Source: Colius striatus (Eukaryota; Chordata; Aves; Coliiformes; Coliidae). Taken from it: a DNA stretch of 64,000 nt. The notes beneath the pieces are model-generated. The model worked only from the letters and a program-made list of their open reading frames with translations, ran no database searches and had not been told where the DNA came from. Positions 34,491 through 47,388 of the stretch are shown here, piece by piece (positions within the stretch are counted from its first letter, which is position 1; the number at the start of each line of letters is the position of its first letter). The stretch spans positions 60,847,367-60,911,366 of the forward strand of contig NC_084760.1 of assembly GCF_028858725.1 (NCBI RefSeq), read 5' to 3'. Both the position numbers and the translations under genes were made by a program.

Positions 34491-35211
34491 AGTTTGGAAA
34501 ATATTTCTCTTCATACCGGTTCTGTTATATTCCTTTCCTTTTTTTCTATTACAGTTAAAATTGTATAGTTGCAAATTAATTTGAAACAATGTAAGAATAG
34601 TCTTTTGCTGATACCTTCTGTTTCTATTTGTAGTGTGTGTAAAATTTTGTGCGTGGGTTAGACTGAAATCTCTAGTAGTTACGTATGTTTATCTGAAGAT
34701 GAAATTTGGTTTGTTCCCAGTTTCTCTTAACTACATGCCAGTCTTCAAGTATTTTCTTGCTGTCACGTGACAGAAGACATTTCTAAATATAAAGGTCTAC
34801 AGCGAGTGTTTTTGTATAGACGATGAGGAAATCTTATCAACTGAAGAAGCTACTTTAGAAAAACCAACTGCCTCATCCACCTACAGGATGCACGAGGAAC
34901 AAAGTTACTCTGTGAGCTGCTGTTTTCAGGAAAGTAGTGTTGTGCTTCAATTCAAGAAGATGGTATGGTCATGTTAATCCAGCCTATTGCTGAGTGATTC
35001 ACACAGACCTTTTCTACACTCTTCTTCCTGTATAATATTTTCATGACGGGAGCTGCCGACAAGCACTGAAGCTTGATCCTGGCCTGTGTTATTATTGGTG
35101 TTGACCTTGGACTTGGAAGCCAGTAGATATTTCTCTCCATAAGTGCACATTTGAAGCAGAAGAGAGGTGAATGCTTAAAAGTAATTGCAAATGCTACTTT
35201 TAAAAAGATAC

Positions 35212-35217
35212 AATAAA
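35212..35217 (+). terminator. TBPL1: Poly(A) signal AATAAA, TBPL1 distal
   Basis: AATAAA followed by GU-rich TGTATGTATGTCTTTTTTCC, a good downstream element. Possible end of the long isoform. Confidence 0.5.
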
Positions 35218-35239
35218 TATGTATAAATGTATGTATGTC

Positions 35240-38200
35240 TTTTTTCCCTATGTCACTGAAGAGAAAGATAATGCTACTGTTGTGTGCTGCAGGTAATTTA
35301 CAATCTTACTGGGTGCTAAAAATAGTAAACCACTATCTGCCCCTGTACTGGAAGCCACAGCTGCTGAAGAAAAGTGGAAGAACATCCTGAAGAAGCAAAG
35401 ACCTAGCCAAGTGTATTTAACGTGTCTGAGGGGAGAGGATAGGAGTTGGGGCTGTCTATAATGACTTCATGCAGAAATTATGGAAAGGAGGGAATCATAT
35501 GGAAAATGTTCAATCATACCCCGGCAACAAAAAGAAAGAAGCAACAATTTGTCACGAGCCTTAAATTATTCATAAAAACCCTTTTAAGCTCAGTGTAGGT
35601 AGGAAAGAGGACTTAAAACCATGAAATAACCATGAAATTACTAAGTTGAGTTCAATGATCACAGAATGCACGAGAAAGAACAGGGAAAGGGATACTTGCT
35701 GTACGTAAGCTTTCCACTTTTCTAGAAGGTAACGTGGACCTCAGCACGGGTGAGACTAATGAGAATTTTGTGAAAAGTCGGAGCAATGGACAAGCCACCG
35801 TTAGAGAACACATGTGAACTATTAATCAAGTTTTTAAAAAAGGAAAAGCAGCAGATACTTGAACAATGCATAAAATTGTAAGGGGTTTTCCAGGCACAAA
35901 GTGTAGTCCTGAATGAGGAGTTGGCCATTGTAACTTGCACTAGCTGCCTTAGATTAGGCTTGTCTCTTTCGGATCAAATTACAAAGCATGAGTGCTACCA
36001 GTGAAATTCTTGGAGCTTTTATGAAGCATATGTGTCTCCTAAACTTATGTATGGAGAAAGAAGAACGTTTTGCTTTTTTGTTAGCGCTGTCACGTAGTTT
36101 GAAATCTGACTGTTGGAACAGATGAAAGGTAATAAGTTGCAGTGTATTAAAATGGAAACTTTTTTGGAAGTTCTGCTTAGATCTGTGCTAGCAGTTTGCA
36201 GCCTTTGTGACAATCCTTATGAGAGCTGAGAAGGACACTCCTGAACTTGCGGGGAAGTACTGAGAAAGAGAATAATAGCAAATAAAAGATTCCTTGGGAT
36301 GTGTGCTCACCAATCCCAGCTCCAAGGGAGCCTCAGACTGTTTGTGACAAATATGCTTTTAAAACCTCTGATAGTGAAGGACGGTTGGCAGTCTACTTGG
36401 GGATGTCGCTGTTTCTCAGACCTACCTAAATCGGTAGGTCCCTGCCTCAGTTTGGAATAAGCCTTGTTGCTACTGATGATGATTTCAGTATGTGTGCACA
36501 TGCTATCCCCCACTTCCCCATCTCGACGAGTTAGCCTTTGCTCCCTTTGCCATGTTGCACTGTCTCCACCTAAGGCTCTGGCTATCGACTCCCTCAATCA
36601 TCATGTGGACTCTAGGCCAGACAGCATGCCGCAGTCTCTTCCAAGTGTGAGACGCAATGCTTTGGATTCAACCTACGTGTCCATCCATCAGCTCCTCCTT
36701 TTAGAGAGCCTTGTTTGTCCCTGGATTCTCTTGGTGGATCCCATGCAAAACTGAAAACTCTGCACAGTGCTCAGCTGTGGCACTAACAGCCATTAAAAGT
36801 TCATTTCGTATTCCTTGGAGAGAAGGGCTGGTTCTATTTATATAACCTACTAAGGGCTCCTTTTTGCAGTAGAAGGGTAACTCTGACTCATTGCTAGCTT
36901 GTGAGTTGTCATAGCCACTAGATCTTTTCCTGCAGTTTCTAGCTCCGTTTAATCTTTCTCTGACTTGTAATTAGTGTTACCAGAGAAATTTGCATTTATG
37001 CTTTCAGAATTGTGCTCTGCTTTTTTCACACCCTTCTCACAGATTTGCAAAGCTCTGAATTCCAACCCGGTCTCTCCCAGTTCAGTATTGCCTGCAAAGT
37101 TAATAAGCACATTCTGTTCTGTAATGCCATCCATTAGTGAAGATACTGAATAATCTTAGATCTGGGGCAATTTTTTTTTGTGGAGTGCTTCAGAGATCCA
37201 GGGGTGTGATTTGACAGTTGTGTCCCTTTTATCCTTTGTATTTTCATAGTTGGTGAGGTTGTGACTGCTAGTTCTGTGTCATCAGATGTGCAGGCTTTGT
37301 TATAAAACAACCAACACAATTAGGGCCACATTTATATGGCTATATAAGGCCATGTCTGTAGAACTCAAGATTATAGCTATAATAAATTTAAAAGCCCTTG
37401 ACCATCAGCTTTTGGAAGTATCTGAAGCTATTAAGGTCTCTGCAGTTAAACCAGTGTTGGAACTATGCCGCCTTCAAAAAGACAGTATCTGTGCATATTT
37501 GTTTCTGCACTAAATAGATGTGTATGGGGAAAGTTTAGAAAAGCTCACAATGAACACAGAACCTGCTAGGTGGGGAGACAATTTCTATGGTATTTTCAGA
37601 GTTAAATTTATTCTTGTAAGAAAACTCACAAAATTTGTTATGGCAGAGGTTTGTTTGGGAAGTTGCAATGCTGAGAAAGATTTTGCAGAAGCCCCTGTCA
37701 CCAAATGTAATGTAATGGAAACTGTAAGCTGGTGTGGGCTTGGATTGCATGTGCAAAGCTCTGCCATCTCGAGGCAGCTATCAGAAAATGGTACCATAGA
37801 GCAAACAGGGATGCTACTGGAAATGCAGCTAATCCACTACCCATAAAGTCACGGATCAGGAAGTGGATGAATTTCCTGCAATATTTTCTGACTAAAAATA
37901 CATTGCATAACTTGACTTACTCTCAGGCACTTGTTAGTATAAACAGTATTTGTGGATGTCACCTTAATATTTCTTCTTCTGAGGCTGATTAAGTAGAACA
38001 CATGATACTGAAAACTGTCCTCCAGCCTAAACATGAAGCAGATGGAGAGATTTCAGTACACATCAATGCTAAAAAACTGAGAAAAGTACTAGCATGCAGA
38101 AGCCCAGAAAAAGGTAGGTTCAGACTCTGCTTTTTGGCAAGATCATTTGACAAGTGTTCAGACTGACAGTGAAATTTGTAGCTTTTATAAAAAGAAAATA

Positions 38201-38440
38201 TCACTGTCGATCTAAGTATTAGTAGGTCCAGCCTGCAGCCATTTGCTGGCACTTGAAAAGTTCTTCTTGGTCCTCTCTTTTTCGTCAACAAGTGCATGCC
38301 AGCCTTCCAGGCTTGACACATACTCATTAGGAAACAGATGGCACTGACCATGTTTCCCATATTTTATTAATTTTTTTTCTATTCCAGTAATAGAATGTGT
38401 TGTTTTCTCTTGCAAGAAGTTATTCATATTTTTCAAAATT
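35240..38440. other. Intergenic DNA between convergent genes, no gene seen
   Basis: Non-coding, AT-rich. A perfect 8-bp inverted repeat with a 6-nt loop lies at 36419-36440 (GACCTACC/GGTAGGTC). Sequence around 36990-37220 vaguely resembles a diverged ancient amniote repeat, but I could not support a family. Confidence 0.5.
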
Positions 38441-38462
38441 ATGCTTAAGCATACTATGATTA

Positions 38463-38728
38463 AAGAAAAGAAAAAGAAAAAAGCAAAGCAAAGCAAAGCA
38501 AAGAAAAAGGAAAAAGCAAAGAAAAGCAAAGGAGAAAAGAAAAGAGGAAAGGAGAAAGGAAAGGAAAGGAAAGGAAAGGAAAGGAAAGGAAAGGAAAGGA
38601 AAGGAAAGGAAAGGAAAGGAAAGGAAAGGAAAGGAAAGGAAAGGAAAGGAAAGGAAAGGAAAGGAAAGGAAAGGAAAGGAAAGGAAAGGAAAGGAAAGGA
38701 AAGGAGAAAGGAAAGGGAAAAGGAGAAA
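38463..38728 (+). repeat. Long (AAAGG)n pentanucleotide microsatellite
   Basis: Pure AAAGG/GGAAA units from about 38554 to 38705 (about 30 copies), with imperfect AAAGC and GGAGA variants on both sides. It keeps every frame open on one or both strands, producing false ORFs of Lys/Glu/Arg/Gly on + and Phe/Leu/Ser/Pro on -. Length is probably variable or mis-assembled. Confidence 0.97.
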
Positions 38729-38729
38729 A

Positions 38730-41085
38730 TCAGGCTGTATATCACAATGTGAGATGTACCCAAAAGTGCAAAAATCAGGATGCTAAACTGAGCATTGTAA
38801 GTAAAACTTAAAAAAAAAAAATCCAAACCGAAAACCCCATCATATCTTGTAGGTTTTGGCCACGTCCTTGTTCTTGAATTCCTCACACCTCCAAGTTAAG
38901 TGTGAAAATTTAAGGTAAAAAATTAAACCTTCTGCACTTAAAAACTTCACAAGCCCCTTTCCCTCCACCACCGCAACTCCCCTTGCATTTCATATGCCGT
39001 CCTTATCCATGGCATCTCTCCAAATCTGCTCCAATTCCAGCATTCCAGCTCCCCCCCCTCCCCCATTTCACACTGCTATGAAGCTTTTACGTGACTGAGC
39101 TCTAATGCATTTCACATCCTTTTTCTGTCTCTTCTTAGAAGTTACAGGAATACTTTGACAATTCCTGCTGCTGCAGCACACAGTAAAGCTCTGACTGCTG
39201 AGGTTAGAGGCGCAAGGAGACTTTGCTACAGGCTACTTTCTCGAGGACAGGGACACCTCTTCTCCTGCCTCTTGTGGTCGATATTGGAACTGTAGACCTC
39301 AAACAAAATTCTAAGCAGATCTTCAACTTTTATTGGAAAATTAAAAAAAAACCCAGAAACTAATGTTTTCCTTGTAAAGGTGGAAGCCCCTGAGATCTGG
39401 GGTAGAATTTTAGCTTGGGGTGGGAAGCTGCTGATTCCCCACAGAGAATGAGAGCAAAAGGCTTTTGAGCTTCCTGCTTCTCATGGGGGCTTTAGTCTGA
39501 GTCACCTGTGTCTCAGGTACACCGTTCCAGTGCCTGTCCTTGTGTCTTGGGTGTGCTCGATCTCTCGTTGCTCATTGGCTATGTCAAAAGGGCTCACATG
39601 GACCCTTATGAGAAGATTTTACTTAATTTTTGGTACATTGTGTATGCCAAAAATTACATCTTGCCTTGTGCATACTGTCATAAACACCCATGAAAGCAGC
39701 CCAGTCTCATGGTATCCATGAGGTTAAGGTGAGGACAGAAAAAAGAAGTCAGCCATAAGCTGACCAGTTAGGCAGTGGCCTAACAGAGTTTTGCTGACTT
39801 TAGATTACATGGGATCTGCATAGTTAGAAATCCTGCATTGTGTTAACTACTTACCTGACCTTTGTACCAGAATTCCAATGGGGTTTTGATATTGGTTCCC
39901 TTAAAGCTTACAATGCAGGAAAGTTATGGTTCTGATTTGGCCAGTAGATTCCCATCTTGAGGTAGCTCAATTTCCAGTGACTTCTGACAAATCATGTCCT
40001 TGGCTTCAATTTTTTTTTTCAGGTTTGTAACACATGCTCTTTGTCTTAACAGATGTGCTCCCATGAATTTACAATGTCAGTATCTAGAAGTGTGACCGTT
40101 GTGAGAATCTGATCAGAATTGATCCACTCTGCTCAGAAGTAAAATATTACCTAGATCAGTGAGTTACTGTTCCATCAGTGCAGGACACAGTCAGGTGGTT
40201 TTAATGCTATGAGACAGCCAATAAAGTGTGATCATGTGCTTAGCTGAAAGTAGTATCTGCAGTCCAGCTGACAGTGTCAGTCTTGCTTCCTCAATTAAAT
40301 GCTGGAAGAAATGCCACTGTGTGGCTACTGAGACTGCCAGCATGCTTTTCAAATATGCCTTTTTTTTCTTTAAACAAAGAACCATTTATTTCTCTGCTAA
40401 TAAATATTTATCTACTGATCATTCTAAACAAAATCTATTAACCTTCTAAGAAAAATAGACTTAGGCTCTTTCTTTTATGAGAGCCATATAGATGATCCTT
40501 TGTAGAGCCTTGTTGAGTACTTCAGGATATACCTGATACACAATAACCAAAAATCAGACATGTTGTGATTTGCAGTGATTATGGTTTCTGATCTTTTTTT
40601 TGCTGCCCTGTACCACACAATTCTTGCTTTCTGAATCCAAAGGTCGAAATCTAGTGTGCCCTGTGTTGAGAAAATTAATTTGGCATCAAATCTAGTATAT
40701 CCAGCTTCCAGAATTCCTGGGTCTGGGAAGCCAAAGAAATCAACTCCTGTAAAGCCATCCTCAATCTAGAGTAATTTGTTTTTCCCCCATTAAACACTTC
40801 GACTATGTTTTCTGAAGAGTGTTTCCTAGTTCACCAAATCCTGGCCCTCCCAGGAAACTGTAAAGTTCCTCTTATAAACTGGGCATGCTCTATGTTACAA
40901 ATAATTCAGTTCTGATGAAGATTCTTTTTCAAGTCTTGTTAAGCTGAAGCCTAAATTAATTCATAAGCATATCCAGTTGTCCTGCACTAACATTATCCTT
41001 TGCACTCCACAGTTGTCCATTTTTGCTCCATAGTGTTGTCTAACATACAGACAAGAGAGCTGGTGACCCTTTTCAGCCCCTTCCT
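38730..41085. other. Intergenic / possible distal SLC2A12 3' UTR, no gene seen
   Basis: AT-rich non-coding sequence. TTTATT at 40385-40390 would be an AATAAA on the minus strand and could serve a longer SLC2A12 3' UTR. No coding features. Confidence 0.45.
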
Positions 41086-41090
41086 CCCCC

Positions 41091-41096
41091 TTTATT
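41091..41096 (-). terminator. SLC2A12: Candidate SLC2A12 poly(A) signal
   Basis: TTTATT on + is AATAAA on -, about 425 nt past the SLC2A12 stop. First canonical hexamer downstream of the gene that I noticed. Confidence 0.4.
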
Positions 41097-41520
41097 TTTT
41101 GCCAGGCTAAACAGACCTGTCTTTGGTGGGCTCCTCTCGTGAGACTCTTCTCATTGGCACCCCAGTTGCTCTTTGCACCTCTTCCAGGCTGAGCTCTTGT
41201 TGAATATAGGTAACTAGAATTGTGCATAATATACCAATTTCCACTCACCTCCTGTATGTATGAGGTGAGCAACAGCAGGAGAAGTTGAGGGATGGTGGTT
41301 TGAAACAGACAGAACCTATATTTCCATCGAGTTATAAACTACAACAATCTTTAATGTTGGCTGTAAACTGCCACTGAAAGCTCTATTAAGAAATGAAAGA
41401 ATATCTTGTGTATAAGAAAGATACCATGTGTACCATCAGAGGGTGAACATCACCAAACTCTGTTTTGTTGTTGTTCTTTTTATCAGTCTTTTGGTGAAGG
41501 CTGCTTTGACTGCCTTGGGT

Positions 41521-41617
41521 CTAGTAGAGCTGCTCCTTCTTTATCTTGGCAAGCTCCAGCGGCACCAGTTTCTCCCTGCGCTGGCTCACCCAGCACAAGG
41601 GGCTCTTCACATATTTC
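41521..41617 (-). CDS. SLC2A12: SLC2A12 exon 5, C-terminal tail with apparent frameshift
   Basis: Acceptor ...TTCGCTTCCCCAG, then (E)[19 protein letters not shown] through AKIKKEQLY and TAG at 41523-41521. YVKxxxCxxS...LVP matches the human GLUT12 tail. In the +1-shifted frame right after this point the DNA reads [14 protein letters not shown]-stop (stop at 41485-41483), resembling the human end QLL...QSRQLSPET. This suggests a 2-nt insertion at CAGCT[CT]ACTAGAC. Confidence 0.85.
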
Positions 41618-44600
41618 CTGGGGAAGCGAAAAAAAAAAACAAAACAACCAAAAGCCACGAAGTTTTGCCACCGAATACGGGTTGCGGGGCGGTGGGGTGG
41701 GACAGACACACTCGGGAAGCCAGCCCCGCAAATGCGCCGGGGGCTCCGGCTGCACTTCCAGTCCTCCAGGGGACCGGGCGCGGCCACCCCGGCTCCGTTT
41801 ACCGCCGCTCCGGGTACCCACGGCTCGCACCCGTCTGTTTGCCCACTGCTGAAGAGGCGGGTGCGAGGAGCGGCCGGCCCAAGCACGCCCGTTTCAGCGA
41901 GAGAGGGAGCCCAAGGACTCTGGCAGCGCATTTTGCTGCGGGCTTTCTGCGCTGGGATAATTACTCTTAAAGAAGAGAGGAAAGGCTGAGGGGAGACGTG
42001 ATCACTCTCTCTACAACAACCTGAAAGGAGGTTTTAGTGAGGTGGGGGTCAGTCTCATCTCCCAAGTAGTAAACGATAGCACAAGAGGAAATGGCCCCAA
42101 GTTGCATCAGGGAAGTTTTAGATTGGATATTAAGAAGGACTTTTTCATTGAGAAGGTTGTTAGACACTGGCACAGGCTGCTCAGGGGGGTGGTGAAGTCA
42201 CCATCCCTGGCGGTATTTAAAAGTTGTGTCGATACAGGCGCTGAGGGACACAGTTTGGTGATAGGCTTGACAGTGTGAGGTTTGTGGTTGGACTTGACGA
42301 TCTTAAAGGTCTTTTCCAACCAAAATGATTCTATGATTCTGTTTCTATAATTAGCTCATAAACAACCTTCTTTAAATCTGTCTGAGTTGCAGTATAGCCT
42401 TTTAAGAATAAAAAATTGTTTGCTGGTAATCTTAAAGAAACAAACCAAAACAAATACAGGATGACCCATCTCCCTAGGCTGGTCACATGGGAATTAGTCT
42501 GTTGTCAAAAAGTGTCTTATTTTCAGTTTTAATATAGTCACATGTGTGCTTTAGCCTCTTTCTCTGGGTGTCACCTGCCAGCAGGGAGGAAGAGAGTGGA
42601 GAAGCCTGTATTGCCCTGCTGCATGGGTGAACTGAGGGGCATGCTGCATGGCCTGTAGCAGCATTTCACCAGTAGTGCTGAGGCCTGGCTCTCACTCCAA
42701 GCTAGTAACCCTGCAAAAATTTCATCCACTACATTTTTTTCCCTATCATTTCTTTACCTTTTTTTTTTTTTTTGTGATGTTAAGAAATTCTGATATAGGT
42801 CCAAAAAACCAAATAGCTGCTGTAGAGCAGCTCTTTGGATAGACCAGGATAGTGCTGCATTTTAAAAACCTGGGCTGTTTAGTTTTTTCTATAGATTTTA
42901 TGGCCACAAACAACTGAAAAGAAAGGAGGCAGTACCAAATGGATAGTAAAAATGTCTGATTAATTTATGGTCAATGATATCTGAATTTGGAGATTTCAAG
43001 TAAATGGCACGTGTTTCAGCAGATTATTTAATTCTGTTCTCCAAACTGATGTGCTGAAGGTATATAATTCCAAGAGCCACTCTCCCGGAGGATGAGAAAA
43101 GACTTGTAGAGTCAAAAGACACAAGACCCATCAGAATGAATTGTATTAAAGGAGTAGGTACGTGGCATTCACATCACTAACACTGTCTTTCTCATTGCTC
43201 TTCTTTCCTTTTTATGTGGTGAGGTGGGGACACAAAACTCCTGCTGGAATAACCTTTTTTCAGTATGAGTTCGTACAGCCTACAGATCAATGGGACTCAG
43301 TAAATGCACCAAAAAATGCCCATCTAGAAGAACTCTCAAAACTCACATGGAACCCTGAAGTAGTTGAGATAAGAGTGTCCTGGTTTTGGCAGGGACAGAG
43401 TTAATTTTCTGTCTAGTTGCTGGTACAGCACTGTGTTTTGGATTTAGTGTGAGGATATTGTTGATAACACACTGGTGTTTTAGCTGTTGCTAAGTAACAC
43501 ATCTAAGCAAAAGACTTCAGTTTCCCATGTTCTGCCCATGAGGAGGTGCACAAGAAACTGGGAGATGGCATGGCTAGGATAGCTGACCCAAACTAGCCAA
43601 AGGGATATTCCAGACCACAGGATGTCATGACCAGTATATAAACTGGGACGAGTTTGCTGGGAGGGGCATCAGTCAGTAGGTGGTGACCAATTGCATTGTG
43701 TCTTTCTTAGGTTTCATTTCTCTCTCTTTTTATTTTATTCCTTTTCAATACAATTATAGTTTTTAAATTGTTATTATATTTTATTTTAGTTATTACACAG
43801 TTCTTAACCCAGAAGTTTTGTCTTTCTTTTCTGATTCTCCTCCCCATCCCACTGGGGATTGGCAGTTGGGGGCCAGGAGGAGTGAGCGAGCATCTACACG
43901 GTGCTTAGTTGCTGGCTGGGGTTAAACCATGACATACGACTTCTCTCCTTCCCTTTTTCTACAAGCAAGGCAAGACATACAGCCCTAAATGTGAGAACAC
44001 TGTTGTCCTCCTCTCTGATAACACCAGTCAGCCAAAGTACTGGGAGCCAGGTCTGACTGCAGGCATTTCTAACAGAAATGCTGGAAAACACTATTGCTTT
44101 GAGTCTAGCCCTTCATCACCAACAAAATGTTTCCTTGGTCACTGAGATCAACTTGTACAAGCTCAAGCTTTGACAGAATCTGTTTTTTTTCTAGAAAAAA
44201 AAAAAAAAACCCAAACCTGCCATTTCCTTTTTTATTAGCCTGAGGCATTTAAAGGCTTCTGGCACCTGGGGGGATGTGTCACGTGTTCCTGCTGGGTACT
44301 TACTCTTTAGCTAATTCTTCAGATATTTGCTCCAAAGAACATCCTTTGGTCTCTGGTATAAACACAATAACAAAAGCCAGGGATGCCAGGCTCATTATTG
44401 TGTAAATGAAGCACACCCAGGACAAGCCAATGAGCTCTACAAAGGAAGAAAACACATCTTTTAAAATTTTCAAATAGTATAACTTCTATTACCATAATTT
44501 TACAATATACATCCCCTAATGCACAGGAGAGTTAGAAATAAGATAGACTGTTATTCTTGGCTCACTTATCTGTGTCTGGCCATGATTTGAAAAAGAAGAG

Positions 44601-47345
44601 TGGTTCTTAACTTTTCTAATGCTCCTTATGAATGGAAAATGATGAGCCTATATTCACCCATTTAGCATTGACTCATTTATTTTGCATGTGGTAACTCTGG
44701 ATGAAAACAGTGAGTAGTCAGTTGTACTGGTCTGTGCAAATGCACTGGGGGTCACAAGCACCTCGAATTTCCACCCATGTCTAGCTTTGTTGCACATGCT
44801 TCCATGGAACAAAACCAAGCCTTTTTCACACAGTTACAATTACCTCCAGCTAATCCTCCCCACCTGTCAGCTCCCAGCATTTCCACTGCAAGTCACAGGT
44901 CCTGAACCAGAAAGGAACTCAAGAATGAACTCCTAATGGGGCCAGCCAAGGGCTGGTGGTTTTCTGAGCCTACAGTCCAGGGGCAGGTATGTCCTCAGGT
45001 TGAGGGTTGCACTCTACAGCCCCTGGAGAGTAAAGCATATAGAAACCCAACAAGTTGCTGTAGCACTCTTAACCCCTTTCCCTGCTAAAACTAAGTCAGA
45101 GAGTTATTAGTCAGTTGTGTTGTGAGGTAAAAATTGCAGCTGAAGCTGAAAATCCTGCTGGTATCTTCTGCATGGGGTACCTGAGTGCAGCTGCTGCTGG
45201 CTTCCGTGACCTGTATCTATTCATCTGAATACAGAATTCGCAGCTCTGCCTTTCTGCCTTGGACTAAGAATGCATATTTTCTTGTAGTTACACTTTCATA
45301 AATCCAGATTAGACCCAGCTAAACCAACGGAATTACTGTGGTTTTACATACACTGAGATCAGAATAATGGCGAGGCATGCATTAACAAGTTATGTTGCAC
45401 AGTAGGTGGGGAACTGCAGGTGAAACAGCTGCTGCTGAGGACCTGAAGTCTGTACTAGCTGATTTTGGGGACATTTCTTTAGGAATAACTCTAGTGTGGT
45501 CCAAGGACTGAGCAAGTGTTGGCAGGTGGAGTGCATTTACTGTACATTTTCTGGCTTGGTTTTGTCTGAAAGCTTGTGCTGTTCAGGAGTGCAGTTATGT
45601 GATGCAAACTAAAGTGCTGTGAGTGAGGGTGATTGGAGGGTCTGCTTCTGAAGGGGATCCTTGATCCTTGATCTGTGAGAGTGTGGACACAATGAGTTTG
45701 ACCTGGGATATTTTCCCCAGTTTTAATCAAGATAGTACTCAGAATTTTCTCTCTCATTTTTTTTTGGTAAGAAAGAAGAACATCAACCTGAAACCCATTT
45801 TAGTCACAGATCACATTCATTTTCAAACTAAATTAAAAATGCATCTATATGGATGAAAGCTGCCTTGATTTTTTGTGGGTTGATTGCCTGTCCCCAGTGC
45901 AAAGGAAGGTGGAGTTGAAAGAAACTTGTAATTTCTGCTCTCTTATGTATTTTGATTTTCAGCACATATTTCCCTCAGAATAGGACTGAAAAATTAAAAT
46001 TTCCAAAACTTCTTTTGAAATAAAATTAGAAAAAGGTATTTGCCGCTCAGTGAATTTCAAGATCAGCATTTAATCTTTTATTTGGTTTATCATCTCATTA
46101 TAACTTACTAGATGTTGGTCTACTTTCTTGCCTTTTTACCTTACAAAGTCACTTTTTTCTAAAGAAAATTTTCTCAAAGCCAGGACATTCCTGTGAAAAG
46201 GCATGATTTCAATGGGGTTGTCTTTAAAAATGTTTGATCTGAAAACTTTCAGTCTGATCTAGAGCAGAACTCCCATTGATTTCAGAAGACACAGGACTAA
46301 ATCCTAAATATTAAGTATTTTCAACCTACGAAAGCAATGATGTTTTTACAAGCTGGGATTCACAGCCTATGGGGTTGATGTGCAAGCTGCTCTGATAGCA
46401 ATCACCGTAAGGCTGTAGTTACTAGCACAGCCATAGAAAGATATGGTAGAAATGTTAAAGCTATGCTAACAGCACCTAGATAGAGATCTGAATTCGGTCC
46501 CTGGGGCATCATAGGTGCAATTTTAGCAATATTGTTTGTATAGGAAAGATTAATTTTGCCCACTATGAGAGTATCAACTTGGAAAGACAGAAAGAAATCT
46601 TACCAGTTACAGTCAAAAATGTCAAGGAGATGAGGAGATTTATACCCCAGTTCATGCTAGATGTCAAAGCCATGGCCCGTCCTCTGATCCCACCAGGGAA
46701 AATTTCACTCAGGACCAGCCAGGACACTGAAATAAAAGAAAAAAAGAAGCAACAACAACAAAAGAGATGTTGTCTTTGAAAGAATAGTTTTCCTTGCTGT
46801 AAGTTTAAGTAGTCCATTAATTCTGATGAGACTGCCTGAAAAAATAAGGTGATTTCCAAAGATGTAGGCTTGTTTAGGCCCAAGCCCTTAAGGACCACCC
46901 ATGGTCTGCAAGCAGCACGTGCAGCAGTCAACATCATCTCTATGAGCGGTGGGTGACCCAAACAGGCAGCACCAGAGCATGGAGAACAGGGCAAGTGAGC
47001 TCTGACTGCACATCTGTGTATGGGAAGGACTGAATAACTCTCAAGTGACATAATGCTAATGGAAGTGGGGCAGCAAACCAAAGTAATCTTTAGCTTGAGA
47101 GCAGCACTGTGTGTTTATGCCACCTTATAAATCAACTTGCCACACTGAAGCATGTTTGCTATTCCAGCTCTCTGCTCCATATAAATGAGATTGCTGAGGT
47201 ATAATTGAAGAGAGAAGGCCTGATTTTTGGCTCCTTTGTATCACACCACACCACAGGTGGTCTAAATGTTGGTGTAGCTAGCCCACAAAACCAAATTGAG
47301 ACATGAAGAGCTGGTTGTGTAGCCACCTTGATAGCAAGAGGGATA

Positions 47346-47388
<43 letters not shown>

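Larger units (their letters stand above)
34051..35235 (+). other. TBPL1: TBPL1 3' UTR
   Basis: AT-rich sequence after the stop. It holds candidate poly(A) hexamers at 34485-34490 and 35212-35217, so alternative short and long 3' UTRs are plausible. Confidence 0.6.

Noticed and set aside
36990-37220. Possible ancient amniote repeat
   Set aside because: Only a vague resemblance by memory; no boundary or family could be supported.
38212-38886. 224-codon minus ORF with repeated PFLSF
   Set aside because: Translation of the AAAGG microsatellite.
46730-47081. Upstream part of the 172-codon minus ORF at 46563-47081
   Set aside because: Intronic sequence before the exon 3 acceptor; only SWLVLSEIF...LTVT is GLUT12.
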